Assembly (NCBI GenBank): GCA_947492955.1
Contig: CANLOV010000007.1
Location: 1 to 64,000, forward strand
Length of the DNA: 64,000 nt
Direction: 5' to 3'
From: an uncultured Cellulophaga sp.
Lineage (GTDB): Bacteria; Bacteroidota; Bacteroidia; Flavobacteriales; Flavobacteriaceae
Shown here: positions 33,963 to 42,115 of the stretch, one piece after another
How positions within the stretch are numbered: the first letter of the stretch is position 1
Layout: every line of letters starts with the position of its first letter
Notes under the pieces: model-generated
Told to the model about the DNA's origin: nothing
Seen by the model: the letters and a program-made list of their open reading frames with translations, nothing else
Databases searched by the model: none
Position numbers and translations under genes: made by a program

Positions 33963-34742
33963 ATGAATCTATTTTTCTACAAAAAGGTTATAAAGCGAGT
34001 TATTTTATACGCTGTATTTTTTTATAGCCTCCTAAACCACAACTTAAGAGCAAATAATTATCAAATAGCTAAACATAAATTTGTATTAGAAGTTGTTATA
34101 GATCAATTCATTATAGATTCTTCTAATGAAACAGCTGTAAGCTTTTCTTTTTTAGATGCAGAAATAGGAAATACATATACTTATAGTTTCAGTAGTAATA
34201 ATGGAGCAGCTAATGTTACCGGAAACGGTATTATTAATGCTACTAATGAAACTGTATCAGAAATAAACCTTAGCCAATTAGAAAATGGTACAATTACATT
34301 AACAGTTACATTAACAAATACAAATAATAATAGTGTAACAACTGTTAAAGATACTATTGTTAAGGGTATAGATACTGATAATGATGGTATTGAAAATGCA
34401 ATGGACCCAGATGATGATAACGATGGTATATTAGATAATCTTGATTCTTTTCCTTTAGATGCTAATAATGTAACTACAATTGTTTCAGAAGCCATAACAC
34501 CTAATAATGATGGTATAAATGATTTTTGGATAATTAAAGGAATAGAAAAATACCCTGATAATCTGGTACAAGTATATAATCGTAGCGGAAAAGTAGTCTA
34601 TACTAAAAAAGGATATGCTAATACTTGGAAAGGTACTTATCAATCTAATTCGGAACTACTCCCTACAGGATCTTATTATTACAGTATAGACTTAGGTAAT
34701 AATTCAGCACTTAAAAAGGGATGGCTATTCATCAATTATTAA
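33963..34742 (+). CDS. T9SS substrate with calcium loops and type B sorting domain
   Basis: A 259-residue exported protein. The N-terminal hydrophobic stretch (about 8-25) serves as signal sequence. The middle has beta-rich repeats (TYSFSSNNGAANVTG, LENGTITLTVTLTNT). Two acidic calcium loops follow (DTDNDGIENAMDPDDDNDG). The C-terminus is a type B T9SS domain (AITPNNDGINDFWIIKG, VYNRSGKVVY, GWLFINY). The gene is followed 10 bp later by a PorP/SprF gene, a common pairing in flavobacteria in which the membrane partner holds the secreted protein at the surface. Confidence 0.85.
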   Translation: MNLFFYKKVIKRVILYAVFFYSLLNHNLRANNYQIAKHKFVLEVVIDQFIIDSSNETAVSFSFLDAEIGNTYTYSFSSNNGAANVTGNGIINATNETVSEINLSQLENGTITLTVTLTNTNNNSVTTVKDTIVKGIDTDNDGIENAMDPDDDNDGILDNLDSFPLDANNVTTIVSEAITPNNDGINDFWIIKGIEKYPDNLVQVYNRSGKVVYTKKGYANTWKGTYQSNSELLPTGSYYYSIDLGNNSALKKGWLFINY

Positions 34743-34752
34743 AATAATAGGT

Positions 34753-35631
34753 ATGTATTATAAAAAGTATATAATAGTCATATTAATTGTATTTGGCATA
34801 AATAAAAGTATGGCACAACAAGAACCTAATTACACATTATATAGGTATGCCATGAATTTAATAAACCCAGCTTACGCAGGTTCAGATAAACAAGCTAGTT
34901 TAGGAATTAATTTAAGAAGTCAGTGGGTAAATATTGAAAGCGCTCCACAAACGCAAAGTGTATTTTTTGGCACATCATTAGGAGATAAAGTAGGATTGGG
35001 TTTATCTGTAATTAATGACGAAACGTTTATAGAAAACCAGACTTATATTGCGCTAGATTTCTCTTATCATATACAAATAGATGCAATAACAAACATTTTC
35101 CTAGGTTTAAAAACAGGGATAAATTCTTATAATGCCAATACCAATAATTTGTTAGTGTTTGATGCCTTTGATCCTTCCTTAACCAATATAGACGGAAGAC
35201 ATACGCCAAATATAGGTGTTGGTGTTTTATTTAAAAGAGCTAACTATTATCTTTCTTTCTCTATACCAAAAATATTAAACACTGAACGTATTAACGATAC
35301 TAACGGAGAAGCAATACTAGCAAAAAGCAAAACACATTTCTATTTTTCTGCGGGTTACGATATTAAAGTAAAAGAAAACCTAGTTTTAAAACCTTCTTTT
35401 TTAACAAGGTATATTAATGATGCTCCTATTTCTATAGATGTTACTACATCATTCTTATTTCATGAAAAATTTGAAGTAGGACTATCCTATAGATTAGATG
35501 AAGCACTAGGGGTTTTAGCTATTTTTAATTTTCAAGATTGGTTAAATATTGGTTACGCATATGAAAGCTCTACCATTAATTCAATAGAAAATAATGGAAC
35601 ACACGAAATCTATACAAGATTTAAATTTTAA
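34753..35631 (+). CDS. PorP/SprF family outer-membrane protein
   Basis: A 292-residue beta-barrel protein. The signal peptide ends at MAQQ (residue 22). YTLYRYAMNLINPAYAGSDK and LRSQWVNIESAPQTQSVFFG near the start are the diagnostic PorP/SprF signature (TIGR03519 family). The C-terminus ends in an aromatic residue (YTRFKF), usual for barrels. Family knowledge links these proteins to attachment or export of type B T9SS substrates, here most likely the protein encoded just upstream. Confidence 0.92.
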   Translation: MYYKKYIIVILIVFGINKSMAQQEPNYTLYRYAMNLINPAYAGSDKQASLGINLRSQWVNIESAPQTQSVFFGTSLGDKVGLGLSVINDETFIENQTYIALDFSYHIQIDAITNIFLGLKTGINSYNANTNNLLVFDAFDPSLTNIDGRHTPNIGVGVLFKRANYYLSFSIPKILNTERINDTNGEAILAKSKTHFYFSAGYDIKVKENLVLKPSFLTRYINDAPISIDVTTSFLFHEKFEVGLSYRLDEALGVLAIFNFQDWLNIGYAYESSTINSIENNGTHEIYTRFKF

Positions 35632-35779
35632 TTATTGTTAAGACTTTACATTTGCTGAATAACAAGAAATAGCTAAAATAATTTGTCTATTCCTAATAAA
35701 CTTAACAAAAACTTGACAGAATTGGTTATTTGATGCACAAAATAATCTATTTGATATCTTATTTAAGTAAATATTAAAA

Positions 35780-35787
35780 TATTTTTG
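35780..35787 (+). promoter_or_regulatory. Bacteroidota -7 box (TATTTTTG)
   Basis: An exact TAnnTTTG match lies 21 bp before the beta-helix gene ATG (35809). It overlaps an in-frame TTG at 35785, so translation must start at the ATG downstream. Confidence 0.45.
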
Positions 35788-35808
35788 AGCTATATAAAAA
35801 ACTATAGC

Positions 35809-38436
35809 ATGAAAATATTCATTAAAACAATTGCATTTTTTGTTTGCTTTTCTGTTTTCTCAAAAGACATATATGTCTCAAAAGATGGAAATGATTCCAA
35901 TTCAGGAACAATAGAATCTCCTTATTTAACAATATCTATGGCAGCTAGTGTAGCTGTTGCAGGCGATAATGTTTATATAAGAGAAGGTACTTATGAGGAA
36001 ACGCTATTTCCTAGCAATTCTGGAACAAACGGAAACCCAATCACTTTTCAAGCATATCAACAAGAAAAAGTAGTTATCTCAGCTATGCAAGCCCTAACTG
36101 GTTGGACAAGTGAAGGCAGTGGAGTATACAAAACAACTACCGATTGGGATTTAAAGCAACGTAATTTTGTAATGAACGGCACCACTGTTTTAGATTTAGC
36201 ACGTTGGCCAAATAATACCGATGGGGATAGGTTTACACTAAATTCATTAAGAAATGATGGAGGTAGTCAAGATGAAGTGTCTGTTGGTGCATTTCTAACA
36301 GATAGTGAAATTCCTAGCTGGGATTGGGCTAAAGGAGGATCTCTTGTATTTTTTGGAGACAGACCTGGCTCTGGCTGGACAACTTGGAGAGCATGGATAA
36401 AAAGTAGCTCAGCAGGAAGAATAGATTTTGATGCTGTTAAAAAAGAAGAATGGATTATAAAAGCCCATCCTCCAGGTGATTTAGGCGATTACTATTTAGA
36501 AGGTATAAAGGAAGCCTTAGATTATCAAAACGAATGGTTTTTTGATGAAGATACTAAAGAACTATACATACAATTACCTAACGGAAGTACTCCTATTGAT
36601 GGTGAAGTAAAAATGGCCAGAAGAGAAAGAACCATCGATTTAACAAATAGAAATTATATTGAAATTAAAAATATAGCCGTTTTTGGAGGAAGTGTGGAAA
36701 TTACGGGTACAGGAAATAAATTATATGGCATTTCTAGTTTTTATGGAAGTATGACCAGAGGAATTTCTCCTAATTTTAATTCAAAAGTTAATGCAATTAA
36801 TGTTGGATGGGATGCAAAAGATACCACTGTTGAAAAATGTGAAGTTGGCTATGGAGATGGAACAGGTGTATGGGATTCTGGATTAGGTACAACAATTAAA
36901 AACTGTTACATTCATGATTTTGATTATTTAGGATCATATGATGCTCCTTTAATGGTTAGAGGTCAGAACAATGCAAAAGTTTTAAATAATACAATTAAAA
37001 AAGGAGGTAGAGATGCGCTACAAATTATTTCTAAAGGTTCAGAAGTAGCATGGAATGATATTTCTTATAGTAATTTAATAGCACATGATTGTGCTTTGTT
37101 ATACACCATAGGAAAAGATTTAAACATGGACATACACCATAACTGGTTCCATGATGCCGAAGCCCGTGGAGATTTAAAAAAAGCAGCAGGAATCTATTTA
37201 GATAATGATGCAGGAAATGTACGTGTATATAGAAATGTTGTATGGAATGTAGAATGGACAGCAGTACAAATTAACTGGAATGGTACAGATATAGACATCT
37301 TTAATAATACGCTAGTAAAAGCAAAAGGTGGTACTATGGGGGCTTGGCATAAAGAAGGTACCGAATTTACAAATGTAAAAGTTTGGAATAATGTTACAGA
37401 TAAACATGCTGTTGATAATCAAGGAAACCAAGAAACAGAAGCTACATGGGAACCGCAATCCGATAAACAAAACAACCTAGTAAGTAATGCTATTTTTAAA
37501 GATTATGCGAATAATGACTTTCTATTAAAAGAAAATGCTGAGGCTATTGATTTTGGTAGAGAAATAGCTGGTTTTACTGAAGGTTTTATAGGTACTAGTC
37601 CAGATGCCGGAGCCTATGAATTTGGAGGAGATGTATGGAAACCAGGTGTAGATTGGGATATAGCTGCTGGTCCTACCAACAAATGTTACGGACTTCCTGG
37701 AGAAGGTTGTGTAGCTAACGTAATTTCACAAGACAATTTTAGGGTATTAGTTACTGGTGAAACATGCAGTAAAAATAATGATGGCAGTATTTTAATTACG
37801 GCTATTAAAAACTTAAATTATAAAGCAACAATTACAGGAGATATAACTACATCTAAAGACTTTACTAATACTATAGAGTTTGAAGATTTAGCAGCTGGTA
37901 ATTATAATGTTTGCGTAACTATGGATGCCGATGCAGATTATGAGCAATGTTTTGATCTTGTTGTAAGCGAGCCTGATAATTTTGAGTTTGATGTACAAGT
38001 AGCCTCTAATAACAAACAAGTTAATATAGCTCTTAAAGGCGGTTCTCTTTTTAGAATAGAATTAAACGATATTGTAACCGTTACCAATCAAAATAACATT
38101 ACCCTAAATCTACAAGATGGAGAAAATAAATTAGTAATAAAAACAGATAAAGACTGCCAAGGAGTTCATGAACAAAAGATTTTAATTAAAGAAGATAATT
38201 TTAAAGTGTACCCCAATCCTATTGATAGTCTTTTAAATATTGAAACAAACCTAGCATCTGAAAATATTGATATTAGTATTTATAATCTATCAGGACAATT
38301 AGTATATAGTAGTAGCTTTAATAGCAGCAGCACTACTCCTATTTCAATAAACATATCTAACCTACCAACAGGAATGTATATTGCTAAATACAACTATGAT
38401 GGTAAAACTAAAATGGTAAACTTGATTAAAAAATAA
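35809..38436 (+). CDS. Right-handed beta-helix exoprotein with type A T9SS tail
   Basis: An 875-residue secreted protein. The signal peptide ends near FSK (about residue 19). It starts with DIYVSKDGNDSNSGT and GDNVYIREGTYEE, the DUF1565/pectate-lyase-like opening of parallel beta-helix proteins. Beta-helix coils with Asn/Gly ladders follow to about residue 600 (VLNNTIKKGGRDALQI, DIHHNWFHDAEARGD, VRVYRNVVWNVEW). Two small beta domains come next, and a type A T9SS sorting tail (FKVYPNPIDSLLNIET, IYNLSGQLVYS, PTGMYIAKY, TKMVNLIKK) ends it. The fold suggests a glycan-acting enzyme such as a polysaccharide lyase. No catalytic set was identified, so substrate is unknown. A lipoprotein gene follows 4 bp later. 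Confidence 0.85.
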   Translation: MKIFIKTIAFFVCFSVFSKDIYVSKDGNDSNSGTIESPYLTISMAASVAVAGDNVYIREGTYEETLFPSNSGTNGNPITFQAYQQEKVVISAMQALTGWTSEGSGVYKTTTDWDLKQRNFVMNGTTVLDLARWPNNTDGDRFTLNSLRNDGGSQDEVSVGAFLTDSEIPSWDWAKGGSLVFFGDRPGSGWTTWRAWIKSSSAGRIDFDAVKKEEWIIKAHPPGDLGDYYLEGIKEALDYQNEWFFDEDTKELYIQLPNGSTPIDGEVKMARRERTIDLTNRNYIEIKNIAVFGGSVEITGTGNKLYGISSFYGSMTRGISPNFNSKVNAINVGWDAKDTTVEKCEVGYGDGTGVWDSGLGTTIKNCYIHDFDYLGSYDAPLMVRGQNNAKVLNNTIKKGGRDALQIISKGSEVAWNDISYSNLIAHDCALLYTIGKDLNMDIHHNWFHDAEARGDLKKAAGIYLDNDAGNVRVYRNVVWNVEWTAVQINWNGTDIDIFNNTLVKAKGGTMGAWHKEGTEFTNVKVWNNVTDKHAVDNQGNQETEATWEPQSDKQNNLVSNAIFKDYANNDFLLKENAEAIDFGREIAGFTEGFIGTSPDAGAYEFGGDVWKPGVDWDIAAGPTNKCYGLPGEGCVANVISQDNFRVLVTGETCSKNNDGSILITAIKNLNYKATITGDITTSKDFTNTIEFEDLAAGNYNVCVTMDADADYEQCFDLVVSEPDNFEFDVQVASNNKQVNIALKGGSLFRIELNDIVTVTNQNNITLNLQDGENKLVIKTDKDCQGVHEQKILIKEDNFKVYPNPIDSLLNIETNLASENIDISIYNLSGQLVYSSSFNSSSTTPISINISNLPTGMYIAKYNYDGKTKMVNLIKK

Positions 38437-38440
38437 TACG

Positions 38441-39160
38441 ATGAAAAAAACAATATATTTATATACAATACTATGTGTTTCTTTATTTGTTATAAGTTGC
38501 GGAGGTAGCAAAGACGACGGAGATACAACACCTGTTACACCAGAAGAAGCAAAAGCACCAGAGGCTTCGGTTTTAGTATTTCCTTTAAAAGATGAAATCT
38601 GTACTACAGGAGTATTTATCTCAGATACAGAAAGTGAAGTAGAATTTGAATGGAATACTTCTGAAAACACAACTTCTTATGATGTAATTTTAAAAGACTT
38701 AAATACAGATAATGAAACAACAATAGCTTCTAACTCCGTAAAAGTAAAAATTACATTAAAGCAGAATAATCCATATTCTTGGAAAGTAATATCTAAATCT
38801 GATAAAACAGAAGAAACAGCTACTAGCGACGAGTGGAGACTATATAATGCCTCACAAGGAGTACAAAATTATGCTCCTTTCCCAGCTAAACTTTTAGCTC
38901 CTAGTAATGAAAGTACAATTGCTACAACGAGTACAAACTTAGAATGGCAAGGCTTAGATGTAGACGGAACAGAAGATATAGAAACCTATGAAGTATATTT
39001 AGAAGCACAAAACTCACCTACTACCCTTCTTAATAGTACAACTGATGCTAAGATTTCTACTGGAGACTTAACAGCTGGCACTTATTATTGGAATGTTGTA
39101 ACTATTGATAAATCTGGAAATAAAACAACATCACAAGTAAATAGTTTCATAGTAAACTAA
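38441..39160 (+). CDS. Surface lipoprotein with fibronectin III-like domains
   Basis: A 239-residue lipoprotein with lipid cysteine C20 (LFVISC), then GGSKDDGD, an acidic signal for surface export in Bacteroidota. Two Fn3/SusE-like domains follow (EFEWNTSENTTSYDVILKD; YSWKVISKS; then LEWQGLDVDGTEDIETYEV; YYWNVVTIDKSGN). It starts 4 bp after the beta-helix gene, so the two are cotranscribed, and it probably binds the same ligand at the cell surface. It resembles the Fn3 region of the 42.1-kb lipoprotein. Confidence 0.8.
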   Translation: MKKTIYLYTILCVSLFVISCGGSKDDGDTTPVTPEEAKAPEASVLVFPLKDEICTTGVFISDTESEVEFEWNTSENTTSYDVILKDLNTDNETTIASNSVKVKITLKQNNPYSWKVISKSDKTEETATSDEWRLYNASQGVQNYAPFPAKLLAPSNESTIATTSTNLEWQGLDVDGTEDIETYEVYLEAQNSPTTLLNSTTDAKISTGDLTAGTYYWNVVTIDKSGNKTTSQVNSFIVN

Positions 39161-39180
39161 AAATATATGTATAACATAAA

Positions 39181-39220
39181 AAAAGAGGTCATCTAACTAT
39201 AGATGACCTCTTTTCTTTTA
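39181..39220 (+). terminator. Hairpin terminator after the lipoprotein gene
   Basis: A perfect 15-bp stem (39181-39195 with 39200-39214, GAGGTCATC core) with a 4-nt loop, followed by a T-rich tract. It ends the unit at 35.8-39.2 kb and lies 21 bp before the 54-bp direct repeat. Confidence 0.85.
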
Positions 39221-39235
39221 TAAGATATTATACTA

Positions 39236-39289
39236 ATTTATCGCATAGACTCTAATATAGCCTCATCATTTGCTTTATTAGAAAAATTA
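39236..39289. repeat. 54-bp direct repeat, left copy (fragment of GH15 3' end)
   Basis: Identical over 54 bp to 46267-46320, which contains the last 16 codons and stop of the GH15 gene on the minus strand. Here it is detached from any gene. Just after the match the sequence ATGCCTGT occurs, as it also does a little further on in the intact gene, so a slightly longer, internally deleted copy is possible. Confidence 0.85.
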
Positions 39290-39337
39290 GATGATGCCTG
39301 TTAAAATCATATTTTTTTAAATTATATTTTTTGTTAG

Positions 39338-39354
39338 TAAGGGTAAACCCTAGG
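39338..39354. promoter_or_regulatory. Shared near-palindromic motif before the kinase gene (copy 1)
   Basis: TAAGGGTAAACCCTAGG, 58 bp before the kinase ATG. It matches copy 2 at 42019-42035 at all but the central and last base (core TAAGGGTAWACCCTAG). The symmetric AGGGT/ACCCT arms suit a dimeric LuxR-type regulator such as the one encoded here. It lies between two 12-bp direct repeats of TTAAAATCATAT (39301-39312 and 39377-39388). Confidence 0.55.
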
Positions 39355-39412
39355 TTTTTATTTACAAGCAAACCCCTTAAAATCATATAATTATGTTTTA
39401 TTATTTTTGGGT

Positions 39413-41359
39413 ATGATTCATTTAACCTCAATAAGTAAAAGAAACTACGTACAAATAACGATTTTAATATTTTTATTATTGGTTTATACATTTTCTATAG
39501 CCCAAGAAAAAGTGATAGATAATTTAAAAATCTATGACACAACCGCTGTTAGTTTTAATTTAAATATAGCAACTAAAAACCTTTCAATTAATCAAGATAG
39601 CTTTAAATATTATTCAAAAAAAGCATTACATCTTTCTCTAAAAACAAACGAATATAAGTTAGCAGAAAGTTATGCTTTGGTGGGTTTAAGTTATCATTAT
39701 AACTCAAAAAGTGATTCTGCTAGAGTATTTTTAAACAAAGCATTAAAAATTCTTGATAAAAAAGAAGATACAATTCTTAGAGCCAGAATATATAATACCT
39801 ATTATTTAACTTATGATGATTCTGATGATACTAATCAAAAAATAAATTATATAATCAAGGCTATTGATTTGGTAAAAAATAGAGATAAAGAAGTATGTTT
39901 ATATTATTATAATCTTGGAGTTGATTATGCTCAATCTAATTTAATAGATAAGTCAATTGAATATTTAATAAAGGCATACAAAAGTAGTAAACGAGCTAAA
40001 AACAACAGAGCATTAGCAGCTTCTATAGCTGGTTTAGTAAATCAATATAGAAAAAATAAAAATTTAGAGCAAGCCAATATATATTTAAAAGAAGGTATTT
40101 ATTTGTGTGAAGAAACTAAAAACCCTGAGTTTGGTTATATGATATATAACCAAAAAGGATTAGTATTAACTGAAGAGAAAAAATATGAGCAAGCAAATAT
40201 TTATTTATTAAAGTCTAAAGAATATGCTGTTATATTAAAATCATCTTACAATATTATGATAAATAATGTAACATTGGCTTTAAATGAATTAGAAAGAAAT
40301 AATTACAAAAAAGCATTAATTTATTTTGAAGAGTTTGAGAATTATAATAAAGAAATTCCTGCTCCGGCACTTGCATTAACAGCATACGAGAATTGGGCAA
40401 AAGCTGAGTACTCCTTAGAAAATTATAAAAGAGCTTATAGTTTGTTAAAAAAGTCTACAATTATAAAAGATTCTACCCTAAAAAAAGAAAAACGCCAAAT
40501 CATTATAGATACCGAAGCAAAATACGAAACCGAAAAAAAAGAAAAAGAAATTGCACAACAAAACTTACAACTTAAAAATCATGAACTTAATTTAGCAAAA
40601 AAACAAAGACAATTAGCTATATGGGGTGGTCTTGGGGGCATTTTAGCTCTATTACTTGGAATATCTTTTTGGGTAAATAAAGAGCGTCAAAAAAGAAAAC
40701 AAAATGAAATTGAATCCCTTAAGAGTCAACAAGAAATTATCCGATTAGAAGCTTTAGTTTCTGGTGAAGAAAAAGAGCGTGTACGTTTAGCCCAAGATTT
40801 ACACGATGGAATTAATGGTGATTTAGCTGTTATAAAATATAAAATAGATGCTTTAGACAAAGAAAATCAAACTAAAGAAAACCAGAAATCACATAATGAT
40901 GCTATAAAGATGTTAGACAATGCTATAGATCAGGTACGTAGAATATCTCACAACTTAGCACCACCATCACTTCATAATTTTAGTCTTTTGGAAGCATTGA
41001 AAACCTATTGTAATAAAGTACAAGTAGCTCATAATATTAATATAGACTTTCAAAATTTTGGGAATAAAATTACTTTGGGTGCTGAACAAGAAACTGCGGT
41101 ATATAGAATTATTCAAGAATTATTAAATAATATAGTAAAGCATGCAAGCGCCAAAGAAGCCCTTGTACAGTTAAACAATACCAAAGAAGCACTAGAAATT
41201 ACAGTGGAAGACGATGGACAAGGATTTGATACTAAAAATGTAAAAAATGGTATTGGACTCCAAAACATAGCATCTAGAGTATCGTTTTTAAAAGGCGATT
41301 TACAAATAGATTCTAACAATAAAGGAAGTTCTTTTACCATTTACATTCCGTATTCTTAA
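39413..41359 (+). CDS. Sensor histidine kinase with TPR sensor region (NarX/DesK type)
   Basis: A 648-residue membrane kinase. A signal-anchor/signal peptide (about 10-31) is followed by tetratricopeptide-like helical repeats (about 45-370), a coiled coil, one transmembrane helix (about 402-420) and the kinase. The phospho-acceptor is H464 in LAQDLHDGINGDLAVIKYK (HisKA_3). N and G boxes are RIIQELLNNIVKHA and EDDGQGFD with GIGLQNI. The ATG at 39413 was chosen over TTG 39407. It is followed 12 bp later by its LuxR-type response regulator. The ligand is probably periplasmic and sensed by the TPR region; its nature is unknown. Confidence 0.9.
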   Translation: MIHLTSISKRNYVQITILIFLLLVYTFSIAQEKVIDNLKIYDTTAVSFNLNIATKNLSINQDSFKYYSKKALHLSLKTNEYKLAESYALVGLSYHYNSKSDSARVFLNKALKILDKKEDTILRARIYNTYYLTYDDSDDTNQKINYIIKAIDLVKNRDKEVCLYYYNLGVDYAQSNLIDKSIEYLIKAYKSSKRAKNNRALAASIAGLVNQYRKNKNLEQANIYLKEGIYLCEETKNPEFGYMIYNQKGLVLTEEKKYEQANIYLLKSKEYAVILKSSYNIMINNVTLALNELERNNYKKALIYFEEFENYNKEIPAPALALTAYENWAKAEYSLENYKRAYSLLKKSTIIKDSTLKKEKRQIIIDTEAKYETEKKEKEIAQQNLQLKNHELNLAKKQRQLAIWGGLGGILALLLGISFWVNKERQKRKQNEIESLKSQQEIIRLEALVSGEEKERVRLAQDLHDGINGDLAVIKYKIDALDKENQTKENQKSHNDAIKMLDNAIDQVRRISHNLAPPSLHNFSLLEALKTYCNKVQVAHNINIDFQNFGNKITLGAEQETAVYRIIQELLNNIVKHASAKEALVQLNNTKEALEITVEDDGQGFDTKNVKNGIGLQNIASRVSFLKGDLQIDSNNKGSSFTIYIPYS

Positions 41360-41371
41360 AATTAAAAAACT

Positions 41372-42007
41372 ATGATTACAGTTTGCATTCTAGATGATCA
41401 CCCTATGATAATTGAGGGTTTAGAAACCATGTTAAAACCTGAAACTGATATTAAAGTTTTAAAAAGTTTTACCAATAAAGAGAATTGCCTTGATTTTTTT
41501 ATTAAAGAACAACCTAATATTTTGCTGTTAGACATAAATCTAAAAAATGCAAATGGCATAGAAATATGTGCTTATATTTCTAAAAATTATCCCACTATAA
41601 ATATTATAGGAGTATCTAACTATAATGAAGCAGGATTTATTAAAAATATGCTTCGTAATGGTGCTAAAGGCTATTTATTAAAAAACACCTCAAAAACAGA
41701 ACTTATTAAAGCTATTAGGGTTGTGGTAAAAAACGAGACCTTTTTGCCGCGATCGGTAGAAACTATATTATTAAATGATAGTATTGGTACTCCTACATTT
41801 AATAAAAGTATACCAAAATTAACGCGCAGAGAAAAAGAAGTATTACAACTTATTAGTGATGAAATGACGAATGCAGAAATGGCAAAAAAACTTTTTGTAA
41901 GCATTAAAACAATAGAAAGTCATAGAACAAATCTTCTCCAAAAATTTAATGTAAAAAATACAGCTGGGTTAATTAAATCCGCTATGAATTCGGGGCTAAT
42001 CTCTTAA
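41372..42007 (+). CDS. NarL/FixJ-type response regulator
   Basis: A 211-residue two-domain regulator. The receiver domain has D8/D9, the phosphorylation site D54 (ILLLDINLKN) and the conserved K in KGYLLKNTSK. The C-terminal LuxR-type helix-turn-helix (about 148-205) reads LTRREKEVLQLISDEMTNAEMAKKLFVSIKTIESHR. It is the cognate partner of the upstream kinase. The near-palindrome found before the kinase gene and directly after this gene is its probable binding site. Confidence 0.95.
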   Translation: MITVCILDDHPMIIEGLETMLKPETDIKVLKSFTNKENCLDFFIKEQPNILLLDINLKNANGIEICAYISKNYPTINIIGVSNYNEAGFIKNMLRNGAKGYLLKNTSKTELIKAIRVVVKNETFLPRSVETILLNDSIGTPTFNKSIPKLTRREKEVLQLISDEMTNAEMAKKLFVSIKTIESHRTNLLQKFNVKNTAGLIKSAMNSGLIS

Positions 42008-42018
42008 TTTACAAACAT

Positions 42019-42035
42019 TAAGGGTATACCCTAGT
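42019..42035. promoter_or_regulatory. Shared near-palindromic motif before the lipoprotein genes (copy 2)
   Basis: TAAGGGTATACCCTAGT, starting 11 bp after the response regulator stop and 80 bp before the lipoprotein ATG. It contains the perfect 12-bp palindrome AGGGTATACCCT, and a T-rich stretch follows it as after copy 1. Confidence 0.6.
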
Positions 42036-42115
42036 ATTTTAATTTCCATTTTTTTACTGATGTATTGAACTGGTATGTTATAGACCTTAGTGCTATAATT
42101 AAAACCATGTCAATA

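Noticed and set aside
39402-39409. TATTTTTG as the promoter -7 box of the kinase gene
   Set aside because: It is an exact TAnnTTTG match but lies only 3 bp before the ATG at 39413, which would leave no leader. In this AT-rich gap it is probably chance.
39252-39491. Minus-strand open frame between the lipoprotein and kinase genes
   Set aside because: It overlaps the kinase start and the shared motif, has no recognisable domain and is AT-rich read-through.
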